Below are positions 1-6,027 of a stretch of DNA of 6,448 nt, in pieces (within the stretch, counting starts at the first letter, position 1; the number at the start of each line of letters is the position of its first letter). The stretch lies in contig CAJYRH010000021.1 of the NCBI GenBank assembly GCA_913776795.1, forward strand, positions 1 to 6,448, read 5' to 3'. Both the position numbers and the translations under genes were made by a program. Origin of the DNA: an uncultured Pseudorhodoferax sp. Its GTDB lineage: Bacteria; Pseudomonadota; Gammaproteobacteria; Burkholderiales; Burkholderiaceae. A model generated the notes under the pieces. It made no database searches, was not told where the DNA came from, and was given only the letters and a program-made list of their open reading frames with translations.

Positions 1-1006
1 GCATCTGGACGATGTGGACGCCTACGCCGGCCTGCCCACCGACTCCCTCACCACGAGCGATGCCGAGAGCGCCGAGATCCAGATGCCCGAACTCGGCAAG
101 TGGCTGGAAGTGCGCGCCCGCTACCTGAGCTGGGTGGACGGGCGGCTGGTGCAAATGGTGATCGCCACCGACATCACCCAGCGCCGCCAGGCCGAGGAAC
201 AGGCTGCGCACCATGCCGAACGCGCACAGACATCGAGCCGGCTCATCACCATGGGCGAGATGGCGTCCAGCGTTGCGCACGAGCTGAACCAGCCACTCGC
301 CGCCATCACCAACTACTGCAACGGTATGGTGTCGCGCCTCAAGGGCAACGGCATTGCGCACGAGGACCTGCTGGCCGCGCTGGAGAAGACCTCGCGCCAG
401 GCGCAACGCGCGGGGCAGATCATCCACCGCATCCAGTCCTTCGTGAAACGCAGCGAGCCCCAGCGCAGCCTGACCAACGTGCAGGACATCGTGCAGGAGT
501 CGGTGGAATTGGCCGGAATCGAGCTGCGCCGGCGCAGCGTGCGGTTGAGCCACTACGTCGCGGCACGCCTGCCTCCGCTGATGGTCGATCCCATCCTGAT
601 CGAGCAGGTGCTGGTCAACCTGCTGCGCAATGCCGCAGAGGCGATCGACTCGGCCCAGCGTCCGCCGCAACGCCGCAACATCGAACTGCGGGTGCTGCCG
701 CGCCTGGAGGCCGATGTGCCCGGCATCGAGTTTGTCGTCACCGACACCGGCACGGGTCTGGCACCCGAGGTCATGGAGCACCTGTTTGAGGCCTTTTTCT
801 CGACGAAGGCACACGGCATGGGCATCGGCCTGAACCTGTGCCGCTCCATCGTCGAATCGCACATGGGCAGGATGCAGGCAGAGAATATCTACAATGGCGC
901 CGAGTGCATGGGGTGCCGGTTTTCCTTCTGGATCCCGTTGGCAAAAGCTGCCAACACCCTGCCAAATCCAGCCAACGCAGCCAAGAACCCCGGAGTACCC
1001 GCATGA
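1..1006 (+). CDS. Sensor histidine kinase, C-terminal part (DctS-like, PAS-HisKA-HATPase); 5' end outside window
   Basis: This is the kinase half of a two-component system: it autophosphorylates on histidine and passes the phosphate to the regulator encoded next. The frame is open to the left edge, so the gene starts upstream; the GTG at 14 is probably just an internal valine. Numbering residues from that codon, 27-60 resemble the end of a PAS domain with its PAC motif (ending ATDITQRRQAEEQ). A short helical linker follows. The HisKA H-box is VAHELNQPLAAI with the phospho-acceptor His89. The ATPase domain has an N-box around Asn206 (LLRNAAEAI), a G1 box DTGTG at 244-248, an F-box LFEAFFSTK at 257-265 and a G2 box GMGIGL at 268-273, so it looks catalytically intact. 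No membrane segment is visible; family members usually carry the sensor region further N-terminal. The H-box style and the FixJ-type partner resemble DctS/DctR and also TtrS/FixL systems, so the signal is unknown. C298 and C301 form an extra CxxC near the end. Confidence 0.93.
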   Translation, partial: HLDDVDAYAGLPTDSLTTSDAESAEIQMPELGKWLEVRARYLSWVDGRLVQMVIATDITQRRQAEEQAAHHAERAQTSSRLITMGEMASSVAHELNQPLAAITNYCNGMVSRLKGNGIAHEDLLAALEKTSRQAQRAGQIIHRIQSFVKRSEPQRSLTNVQDIVQESVELAGIELRRRSVRLSHYVAARLPPLMVDPILIEQVLVNLLRNAAEAIDSAQRPPQRRNIELRVLPRLEADVPGIEFVVTDTGTGLAPEVMEHLFEAFFSTKAHGMGIGLNLCRSIVESHMGRMQAENIYNGAECMGCRFSFWIPLAKAANTLPNPANAAKNPGVPA

Positions 1007-1626
1007 GCCTGATCCCCAAGAAAGGCACGGTCTATGTCGTCGACGACGACGAAGCCGTGCGCGATTCGCTCCAATGGCTGCTGGAGGGCAAGGACTACCG
1101 CGTTCGCTGCTTCGAGTCGGCCGAGGCCTTCCTGTCGCGCTACGACGCGCGCGAGGTGGCGTGCCTGCTGGTCGACATCCGCATGGGTGGCATGACGGGC
1201 CTGGAGTTGCAGGACAAGCTCATCGAGCGCAAGTCGCCACTGCCCATCGTCTTCATCACCGGCCATGGCGACGTGCCCATGGCCGTGGACACCATGAAGA
1301 AGGGCGCGATGGACTTCATCCAGAAGCCTTTCAAGGAAGAAGAACTGGTGGCGCTGGTCGAGCGCATGCTGGACCATGCGAAGGACGCCTTCACCGACCA
1401 CCAGCAGGCGGCCAGCCGCGGCGCCCTGCTGTCCAAGCTGACCTCGCGCGAATCGCAGGTGCTCGAACGCATCGTCGCCGGCCGGCTCAACAAGCAGATC
1501 GCCGACGACCTTGGCATCAGCATCAAGACCGTGGAGGCGCACCGCGCCAACATCATGGAAAAGCTGAACGCCAACACCGTGGCCGACCTGCTCAAGATCG
1601 CGCTGGGCCAGACCGCCAAAGCCTGA
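1003..1626 (+). CDS. FixJ/LuxR-type response regulator (DctR-like), partner of the upstream kinase
   Basis: This is a 207-residue DNA-binding response regulator. The receiver domain covers about residues 8-125, with the acidic pocket D14/D15/D16, the phospho-acceptor D58 in LLVDIRMGG, the switch threonine T86 in FITGHGD and the conserved lysine K108 in QKPF. The output domain at about 144-205 is a LuxR/FixJ helix-turn-helix ([15 protein letters not shown], then [18 protein letters not shown]). The length is normal for the FixJ family. The start at 1003 is chosen because it overlaps the kinase stop as ATGA, has GGAG at 992-995 seven bases upstream and begins directly at the receiver fold; the open frame back to 838 lies inside the kinase gene. 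The overlap implies coupled translation and a cognate pair. FixJ-type regulators with such kinases often control C4-dicarboxylate transport (DctR), but no transporter gene is visible here, so the target genes are unknown. Confidence 0.95.
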   Translation: MSLIPKKGTVYVVDDDEAVRDSLQWLLEGKDYRVRCFESAEAFLSRYDAREVACLLVDIRMGGMTGLELQDKLIERKSPLPIVFITGHGDVPMAVDTMKKGAMDFIQKPFKEEELVALVERMLDHAKDAFTDHQQAASRGALLSKLTSRESQVLERIVAGRLNKQIADDLGISIKTVEAHRANIMEKLNANTVADLLKIALGQTAKA

Positions 1627-1644
1627 CCCGCCCCACCCACACCC

Positions 1645-1682
1645 ACGCCCGTCCAACCCCCCGGTTGGCGGGCGTTGTTTTT
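1645..1682 (+). terminator. Intrinsic (Rho-independent) terminator after the two-component operon
   Basis: The left arm ACGCCCGTCCAACC (1645-1658) pairs with the right arm GGTTGGCGGGCGT (1663-1675). This gives 13 base pairs with a single bulged T at 1652 and a CCCC loop at 1659-1662. A T-rich tail (TGTTTTT, 1676-1682) follows at once. It lies 18 bases after the regulator stop and is a convincing intrinsic terminator in the plus direction. Its tail touches the folD ribosome binding site. Confidence 0.88.
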
Positions 1683-1686
1683 GGAG
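1683..1686 (+). promoter_or_regulatory. Ribosome binding site of folD
   Basis: GGAG lies seven bases before the ATG at 1694, which is near-ideal spacing and supports that start. It begins on the base directly after the T-tail of the upstream terminator, so any mRNA starting upstream would carry the hairpin right next to this site. Confidence 0.7.
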
Positions 1687-1693
1687 ACTCACC

Positions 1694-2545
1694 ATGACCG
1701 CACAACTGATCGACGGCAACGCGCTGGCCCGCCAGATCCGCGCCGACGTGGCAGGCCGCACGGCCGCGCTCAAGGCCCGCGGCGTGCAGCCGCACCTGGC
1801 CATCGTGCTGGTTGGCAACGACCCGGCCAGCCAGGTCTACGTCAAGCACAAGGTCAACGACAGCAGCGAGACCGGCCTCGAGGCCACGCTGGAGCGCCAC
1901 CCTGCCGACATGGCAGAGGCCGACCTGCTCGCGCGCATCCACGCGCTCAACACCGACCCGGCCGTGCACGGCATCCTCGTGCAGCTGCCGCTGCCCAGGC
2001 ACATGGACGCGCACAAGGTCATCGAGGCGATCTCGCCGGCCAAGGACGTGGATGGCTTCCACGTGGCCAGCGCCGGTGCACTGATGGTGGGCCAGCCGGG
2101 CTTTTGGCCCTGCACGCCGCACGGCTGCCTGCGCATGCTGGAATCCATCGGCTACAGCCTGCGCGGCAAACATGCCGTGGTGATCGGCCGCAGCAACATC
2201 GTCGGCAAGCCCATGGCCATGATGCTGCTGGCGCAGAGCGCCACCGTCACGGTGTGCCACAGCGCCACGCCCGACCTGGCGGCGTTCACACGCCAGGCCG
2301 ACGTGATCGTCGCCGCCGTCGGCAAGCAGAACCTGGTCACGGCCGACATGGTCAAGCCCGGTGCCGTGGTCATCGACGTCGGCATGAACCGCAATGCCGA
2401 GGGCAAGCTGTGCGGCGACGTGGATTTCGAGGCCGTCAGGCAGGTCGCCGGCTGGATCACACCCGTGCCGGGCGGCGTCGGCCCCATGACGCGCGCCATG
2501 CTGCTCGTCAACACGCTCCAAGCAGCCGAGCGCGCCGCCGGCTAA
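1694..2545 (+). CDS. folD: Bifunctional methylene-tetrahydrofolate dehydrogenase / methenyl-tetrahydrofolate cyclohydrolase
   Basis: FolD is a cytoplasmic enzyme that interconverts 5,10-methylene-, 5,10-methenyl- and 10-formyl-tetrahydrofolate using NADP. It supplies one-carbon units for purines, formyl-methionine and thymidylate. The protein has 283 residues, close to the usual 280-290. Active-site residues are in place: Y49 and K53 in YVKHK (matching Y50 and K54 of E. coli FolD), Q97 in VQLPLP and D120 in KDVDGFH. The Rossmann-type NADP site is [14 protein letters not shown] at 162-175, and the C-terminal signature [10 protein letters not shown] is at 257-266. The segment after the catalytic lysine reads VNDSSETG rather than the KxCxxxG type common elsewhere; I believe this is a lineage variant. 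GGAG at 1683-1686 supports the start. The gene stands alone between a terminator and the next gene 49 bases on. No clear promoter is seen directly upstream, so it may lie within the regulator gene. Confidence 0.98.
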   Translation: MTAQLIDGNALARQIRADVAGRTAALKARGVQPHLAIVLVGNDPASQVYVKHKVNDSSETGLEATLERHPADMAEADLLARIHALNTDPAVHGILVQLPLPRHMDAHKVIEAISPAKDVDGFHVASAGALMVGQPGFWPCTPHGCLRMLESIGYSLRGKHAVVIGRSNIVGKPMAMMLLAQSATVTVCHSATPDLAAFTRQADVIVAAVGKQNLVTADMVKPGAVVIDVGMNRNAEGKLCGDVDFEAVRQVAGWITPVPGGVGPMTRAMLLVNTLQAAERAAG

Positions 2546-2569
2546 GGAAGCGATAGCCTTCGCAGGGGC

Positions 2570-2596
2570 TTGTGATTGCCGGGGCTGGCGCAAAAT
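2570..2596 (+). promoter_or_regulatory. Possible sigma70-type promoter for the M3 peptidase gene
   Basis: TTGTGA (2570-2575) resembles a -35 box and CAAAAT (2591-2596) a -10 box, separated by 15 bases, which is shorter than ideal. The 49-base gap is locally less GC-rich than the genes around it. If the site is real, transcription would start near 2603-2604, at or almost at the second ATG of the peptidase gene. This is a motif match by eye only. Confidence 0.3.
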
Positions 2597-4658
2597 GCCC
2601 TCCATGCAGTCCAACCCCCTCCTCTCGTTCTCCGATCTCCCGCTGTTCGACCAGATCCGGCCCGAGCACGTGGCGCCAGCCGTCGACCAGTTGCTGGGCG
2701 AAGCCAGCGCGGCGCTGGAGCAGGCCACGGCGCCGGATTTTCCTGCCGACTGGAACGCGATGTCGCGCGTCTTGGACACCGCCACCGAGCGTTTGAGCCG
2801 CGCCTGGGGCGCCGTGAGCCACTTGAACGCCGTGGCGGACACACCGGAGTTGCGCGCCGCCTACAACGAGGCGCTGCCGCGCGTGACCGAGTTCTGGACC
2901 CGACTGGGCGCAGACGAACGCCTGTACGCCAAGTACAAGGCCATCGATGCCAAGGCACTGACGCCGGCCCAGCAGCAGGCCCTGCGCAATGCGGTGCGCA
3001 ACTTCGTGTTGAGCGGCGCTGAACTGACCGGCGCGGCCAAGGAACGCTTCGCCGCGATCCAGGAACGCCAGGCCGAGCTCTCGCAAAAGTTCAGCGAGAA
3101 CGCGCTGGACGCAACCGATGCCTACGCCTACTACGCCACCGCAGAGGAGCTGGACGGTGTGCCGGAGGATGTGCGCCATGCTGCGCGTGCAGCCGCCCAG
3201 GCCGAAGACAAAGCCGGTTTCAAGCTCACGCTCAAGCTGCCCTGCTACCTGCCCGTGATGCAGTTCGCCACGCACAGCGCGCTGCGCGAGCGCATGTACC
3301 GCGCCTATGCCACGCGCGCGTCCGACCAGGCCGAGGGCGACGCCACGAGGTTCGACAACACCGCGCTCATCCGCGAAATCCTGGCCCTGCGCCAGGAAGA
3401 GGCGCAGCTGCTGGGCTTCGCCAACTTCGGCGAGGTCTCGGTCGTGGCCAAGATGGCCGACTCGCCGGCACAGGTGATCGGCTTTCTGCGCGACCTCGCC
3501 CGGCGCGCCCGCCCCTACGCCGAAAAGGACGTCGCCGACCTGCGCGCCTTCGCCGCCGAGAAGCTTGGCCTGGCCGACCCCCAGCCGTGGGACTGGAGCT
3601 ACATCGGCGAGCAACTCAAGGAAGCCCGCTATGCGTTCAGCGAGCAGGAGGTCAAGGAGTACTTCACGGCGCCCAAGGTGCTCGCCGGCCTGTTCAAGAT
3701 CGTCGAAACCCTGTTCGAGGTCAGCATCCGGCGCGATGAAGCGCCGGTCTGGCATCCCACGGTCGAGTTCTACCGCATCGAGCGCGCCGCAGGCCAGGCC
3801 GGCGGCACGCCGCAGCTGGTCGGCCAGTTCTACCTGGACCCGTCGGCACGCAGCGGCAAGCGAGGTGGCGCGTGGATGGACGACGTGCGCGCACGCTGGC
3901 TGCGCCCCGACGACGGGCGCCTGCAGACGCCGGTCGCGCAGCTGGTCTGCAACTTCGCGGCAGGCGTGGACGGCAAGCCTCCACTGCTCACGCACGACGA
4001 CGTGACCACGCTGTTCCATGAGTTCGGCCATGGCCTGCACCACATGCTGACGCGGGTGGACGAGCGCGATGTTTCCGGCATCAGTGGCGTTGAATGGGAC
4101 GCCGTGGAATTGCCCAGCCAGTTCATGGAGAACTTCTGCTGGGAGTGGGACGTGCTGCGCCACATGACCGCCCATGTCGACACAGGTGCGCCGCTGCCAC
4201 GCGCGCTGTACGACAAGATGCTGGCCGCCAAGAACTACCAGAGCGGCATGCAGACGTTGCGCCAGATCGAGTTCTCGCTGTTCGACATGCTCCTGCACAC
4301 CGAGCACGCGCCCGATGCCGACTTCATGGCCCTGCTGGCCCGCGTCCGCGAGGAGGTGGCCGTGTTGCCCTCGCCCAGGTTCAGCCGCACGCCGAACACC
4401 TTCAGCCACATCTTCGCGGGCGGCTACGCGGCCGGCTACTACAGCTACAAATGGGCCGAGGTGCTGAGCGCCGACGCCTACGCCGCCTTCGAGGAGACCG
4501 CGGGCGCGGACGGCCTGCCCAGCATCGAGACGGGCCGGCGCTACCGCGAGGCGATCCTGGAGGCCGGCGGCAGCCGGCCGGCCATGGAGTCGTTCAAGGC
4601 CTTCCGTGGCCGTGAGCCCACCCTGGACGCGCTGTTGCGCCACCAGGGCATGGCCTGA
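2595..4658 (+). CDS. prlC: M3 family zinc oligopeptidase (oligopeptidase A type)
   Basis: This is a cytoplasmic zinc metallopeptidase of family M3, the OpdA/PrlC type, which cleaves short peptides and, in E. coli, cleaved signal peptides. It has 687 residues against 680 in E. coli. A mostly helical N-terminal region (about 1-225) is followed by the catalytic domain. The zinc motif is HEFGHGLHH, with H475, E476 and H479. The third ligand is probably E505 in WDAVELPSQF. The substrate-binding loop HIFAGGYAAGYYSYKW (605-620) carries H605, Y611 and Y618, as in M3 relatives. All key residues are present. The start is uncertain: ATG at 2595 has a weak GGGG at 2581-2584, while ATG at 2604 removes only three residues and fits a possible leaderless transcript. 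The stop at 4656-4658 overlaps by one base the start of the next gene, so the two are probably co-translated. The symbol prlC (opdA in some species) rests on family and length. Confidence 0.95.
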   Translation: MPSMQSNPLLSFSDLPLFDQIRPEHVAPAVDQLLGEASAALEQATAPDFPADWNAMSRVLDTATERLSRAWGAVSHLNAVADTPELRAAYNEALPRVTEFWTRLGADERLYAKYKAIDAKALTPAQQQALRNAVRNFVLSGAELTGAAKERFAAIQERQAELSQKFSENALDATDAYAYYATAEELDGVPEDVRHAARAAAQAEDKAGFKLTLKLPCYLPVMQFATHSALRERMYRAYATRASDQAEGDATRFDNTALIREILALRQEEAQLLGFANFGEVSVVAKMADSPAQVIGFLRDLARRARPYAEKDVADLRAFAAEKLGLADPQPWDWSYIGEQLKEARYAFSEQEVKEYFTAPKVLAGLFKIVETLFEVSIRRDEAPVWHPTVEFYRIERAAGQAGGTPQLVGQFYLDPSARSGKRGGAWMDDVRARWLRPDDGRLQTPVAQLVCNFAAGVDGKPPLLTHDDVTTLFHEFGHGLHHMLTRVDERDVSGISGVEWDAVELPSQFMENFCWEWDVLRHMTAHVDTGAPLPRALYDKMLAAKNYQSGMQTLRQIEFSLFDMLLHTEHAPDADFMALLARVREEVAVLPSPRFSRTPNTFSHIFAGGYAAGYYSYKWAEVLSADAYAAFEETAGADGLPSIETGRRYREAILEAGGSRPAMESFKAFRGREPTLDALLRHQGMA

Positions 4659-5290
4659 TGCCAGGCGCCGCGTCCGCCGGTAGGCACGCGGTGGCTGCCG
4701 TGATGCTGCTGGGTGCAGGCCTGTGCTCGGCACAGGCGGTGTACCGCAGCGTGGGGCCGGACGGCCGGGTCACGTTCTCCGACCGCCCCCCGTCGACCGG
4801 GGCCCATGCAGCCACCACAGCCAGTCGCAGCGGCATCCCCGCGCCCGCGTCGGCGGTGCTTCCATACGAACTGCGCCAGACCGCCACCAGATTCCCCGTC
4901 ACGCTTTACACCGGCCCGGACTGCGGCCCTTGCGACAGTGCGCGCCAGTTGCTGACCGCACGCGGCGTACCCTTCAACGAGCGCACCGTGCAGAGCAACG
5001 AGGACATCGAGGCACTGCGCCGCCTGACCGGCGACAACAGCCTGCCGGTGGCCACGATCGGCGGCCAGCGGCTCCAGGGGTTCGCGCCCGGCGAATGGAC
5101 GCAGTACCTGGACAGCGCCGGCTACCCGCGCAGCTCGCAGCTGCCGTCTGGTTACCGCCCCCCGCCCGCGCAGCCTTTGGTGGCCGTGCGCACGGCCGAG
5201 CCGGCGGAAGCGGCAGCGCCGCGCGCCGCCGCACCGCCGGCAGCGGCTCCTGCGCCAGCGCCGGCCAACCCCGCCGGGATCGTCTTCTAG
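4658..5290 (+). CDS. Exported DUF4124-glutaredoxin-like protein with Ala/Pro-rich tail
   Basis: This 210-residue protein is probably periplasmic and thiol-active; its substrate is unknown. Residues 1-27 look like a signal peptide: R9 and H10, a hydrophobic stretch ([12 protein letters not shown]), then AQA before V28. Residues 28-45 ([18 protein letters not shown]) match the start of a DUF4124 domain, common in exported proteobacterial proteins. A linker follows, then a glutaredoxin/thioredoxin fold at about 80-155 beginning [12 protein letters not shown]. The active site is C89-G-P-C92, and the cis-proline is P130 in [13 protein letters not shown] is the sequence typical of thioredoxins, whereas classical glutaredoxins have CPYC. 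Residues 168-206 are low-complexity Ala/Pro, ending in GIVF. The start ATG shares its A with the peptidase stop (TGATG), with AGGG at 4645-4648. The stop overlaps the rpiA stop on the other strand. A role in disulfide or metal chemistry is inference. Confidence 0.85.
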   Translation: MPGAASAGRHAVAAVMLLGAGLCSAQAVYRSVGPDGRVTFSDRPPSTGAHAATTASRSGIPAPASAVLPYELRQTATRFPVTLYTGPDCGPCDSARQLLTARGVPFNERTVQSNEDIEALRRLTGDNSLPVATIGGQRLQGFAPGEWTQYLDSAGYPRSSQLPSGYRPPPAQPLVAVRTAEPAEAAAPRAAAPPAAAPAPAPANPAGIVF

Positions 5291-5982
5291 AAATCGACCG
5301 TCTGCACGCCGTCGGGCGTGCCGAGCAGGCAGACCTGGGCGCGCTGGTGCGCGAACACGCCCACCGTGACCACGCCGGGCCACTGGCTGACCTCGGTCTC
5401 GAAGCGCAGCGGATCGCCGACGGACAGGCCGGCGACATCCAGGATGTGCTGGCCGTTGTCGGTCACGAGCGGGCCGCTGCCGTCCTTGGCCTGACGCAGC
5501 ACGGCCTGGCCTCCCATGGCTGCGAAGCGGCGCACGAGTTGCTGCGCGGCCATGGGCACGACTTCCACCGGGATCGGGAAGCGCCCCAGTACGGGCACCT
5601 TCTTGGACGCATCGGCGATGCACACGAATCGGCGCGACTGAGCCGCCAAGATCTTCTCGCGCGTGAGCGCGGCACCACCGCCCTTGACCATGTGGCCCTG
5701 GCCATCGATCTCGTCGGCGCCGTCCACATAGACCGCCAGTTCGCCGACGGCATTGGCGTCGAACACAGGAATGCCGAGCGCCTTCAGCCGCGCCGTGCTG
5801 GCCTCGGAACTCGACACCGCGCCGGGGATCTGGTCCTTGATGTCGGCCAGCGCATCGATGAAGCAGTTGACGGTCGAGCCCGTGCCCACGCCGAGGATCT
5901 CGCCAGGCACCACGTAGGCGAGCGCGGCGCGGCCCACCAGGGCCTTGAGTTGATCTTGCGTCAGCGGAGCGGAGGAAGTCAT
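5287..5982 (-). CDS. rpiA: Ribose-5-phosphate isomerase A
   Basis: RpiA interconverts ribose 5-phosphate and ribulose 5-phosphate in the pentose phosphate pathway, supplying ribose for nucleotides and histidine. It is cytoplasmic and usually a dimer. The protein has 231 residues, against 219 in E. coli. Signature motifs are all there: the phosphate-binding GVGTGSTV (31-38), SSSEAST (57-63), YVDGADEID (85-93) and [11 protein letters not shown] (100-110). The E. coli catalytic residues D81, D84, K94 and E103 correspond to D87, D90, K100 and E109. The start at 5982 gives [13 protein letters not shown]; the frame stays open to 6207, but that extension would run across the start of pyrD on the other strand and has no family resemblance. 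No strong ribosome binding site is visible. The gene is divergent from pyrD and convergent with the glutaredoxin gene, sharing the CTAG that holds both stops. Confidence 0.98.
   Translation of the reverse strand: MTSSAPLTQDQLKALVGRAALAYVVPGEILGVGTGSTVNCFIDALADIKDQIPGAVSSSEASTARLKALGIPVFDANAVGELAVYVDGADEIDGQGHMVKGGGAALTREKILAAQSRRFVCIADASKKVPVLGRFPIPVEVVPMAAQQLVRRFAAMGGQAVLRQAKDGSGPLVTDNGQHILDVAGLSVGDPLRFETEVSQWPGVVTVGVFAHQRAQVCLLGTPDGVQTVDF
5304..5321. other. Perfect hairpin just inside the 3' end of rpiA, near the convergent stops
   Basis: GCACGCC (5304-5310) and GGCGTGC (5315-5321) form a seven-base-pair perfect stem around the four-base loop GTCG. It begins 14 bases after the glutaredoxin stop and lies in the last codons of rpiA. 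No run of T follows on either strand, so it is not a canonical intrinsic terminator. It might slow RNA polymerase or protect 3' ends on either transcript. It may also be chance in GC-rich coding sequence. Confidence 0.35.
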
Positions 5983-6027
5983 CTGGGAGAATCCGGCGTT
6001 TGTTGAGAACTGGCCGAGAATTATCCG
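5983..6027. promoter_or_regulatory. Divergent rpiA-pyrD intergenic region with three GAGAA cores
   Basis: These 45 bases are all that separates the two divergent start codons, so they probably carry promoter elements for both genes. Reading minus, GATAAT (6025-6020) resembles a -10 box for rpiA but lacks a good -35. Reading plus, no well-spaced -35/-10 pair is seen for pyrD. The core GAGAA occurs three times: GAGAAT at 5987-5992, GAGAAC at 6005-6010 and GAGAAT at 6016-6021. Two of these lie in longer related strings, CTGGGAGAAT (5983-5992) and CTGGCCGAGAAT (6010-6021). The last copy may also serve as a weak ribosome binding site for pyrD. Confidence 0.4.

Noticed and set aside
838..1002. N-terminal extension of the response regulator
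   Set aside because: It lies inside the kinase ATPase coding region. The ATG at 1003 has a good ribosome binding site and starts directly at the receiver domain.
889..1818. A 309-codon minus-strand frame antisense to the response regulator
   Set aside because: It mirrors a complete FixJ-type regulator and shows no domain of its own.
2546..2594. A terminator after folD
   Set aside because: Only four-base-pair stems can be drawn (for example AGCC with GGCT) and no T-tract follows.
1592..2842. A 416-codon open frame on the minus strand across folD
   Set aside because: It runs through the terminator, all of folD and into the peptidase gene, has no recognisable motif, and folD is complete on the other strand.
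2508..4733. A 741-codon open frame on the minus strand, antisense to the peptidase gene
   Set aside because: It mirrors the peptidase codons in a GC-rich genome, where antisense frames stay open easily. Its translation is a low-complexity mix of Arg, Gly, Ala, Val and His with no recognisable domain, while the plus frame has a complete M3 peptidase.
4712..4741. Possible lipoprotein signal at C23 of the glutaredoxin-like protein
   Set aside because: The residue before the cysteine is leucine (AGLC), which does not fit a lipobox. AQA before V28 fits ordinary signal peptidase cleavage better.
4541..5623. A 360-codon minus-strand frame over the end of the peptidase gene, the glutaredoxin gene and part of rpiA
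   Set aside because: The translation is Arg/Gly/Ala-rich without domains, and it overlaps rpiA in another frame of the same strand.
4723..6006. A 427-codon open frame on the plus strand across the glutaredoxin gene and antisense to rpiA
   Set aside because: It is an out-of-frame reading of the glutaredoxin gene joined to the antisense of rpiA. Both real genes have clear signatures and this frame has none.
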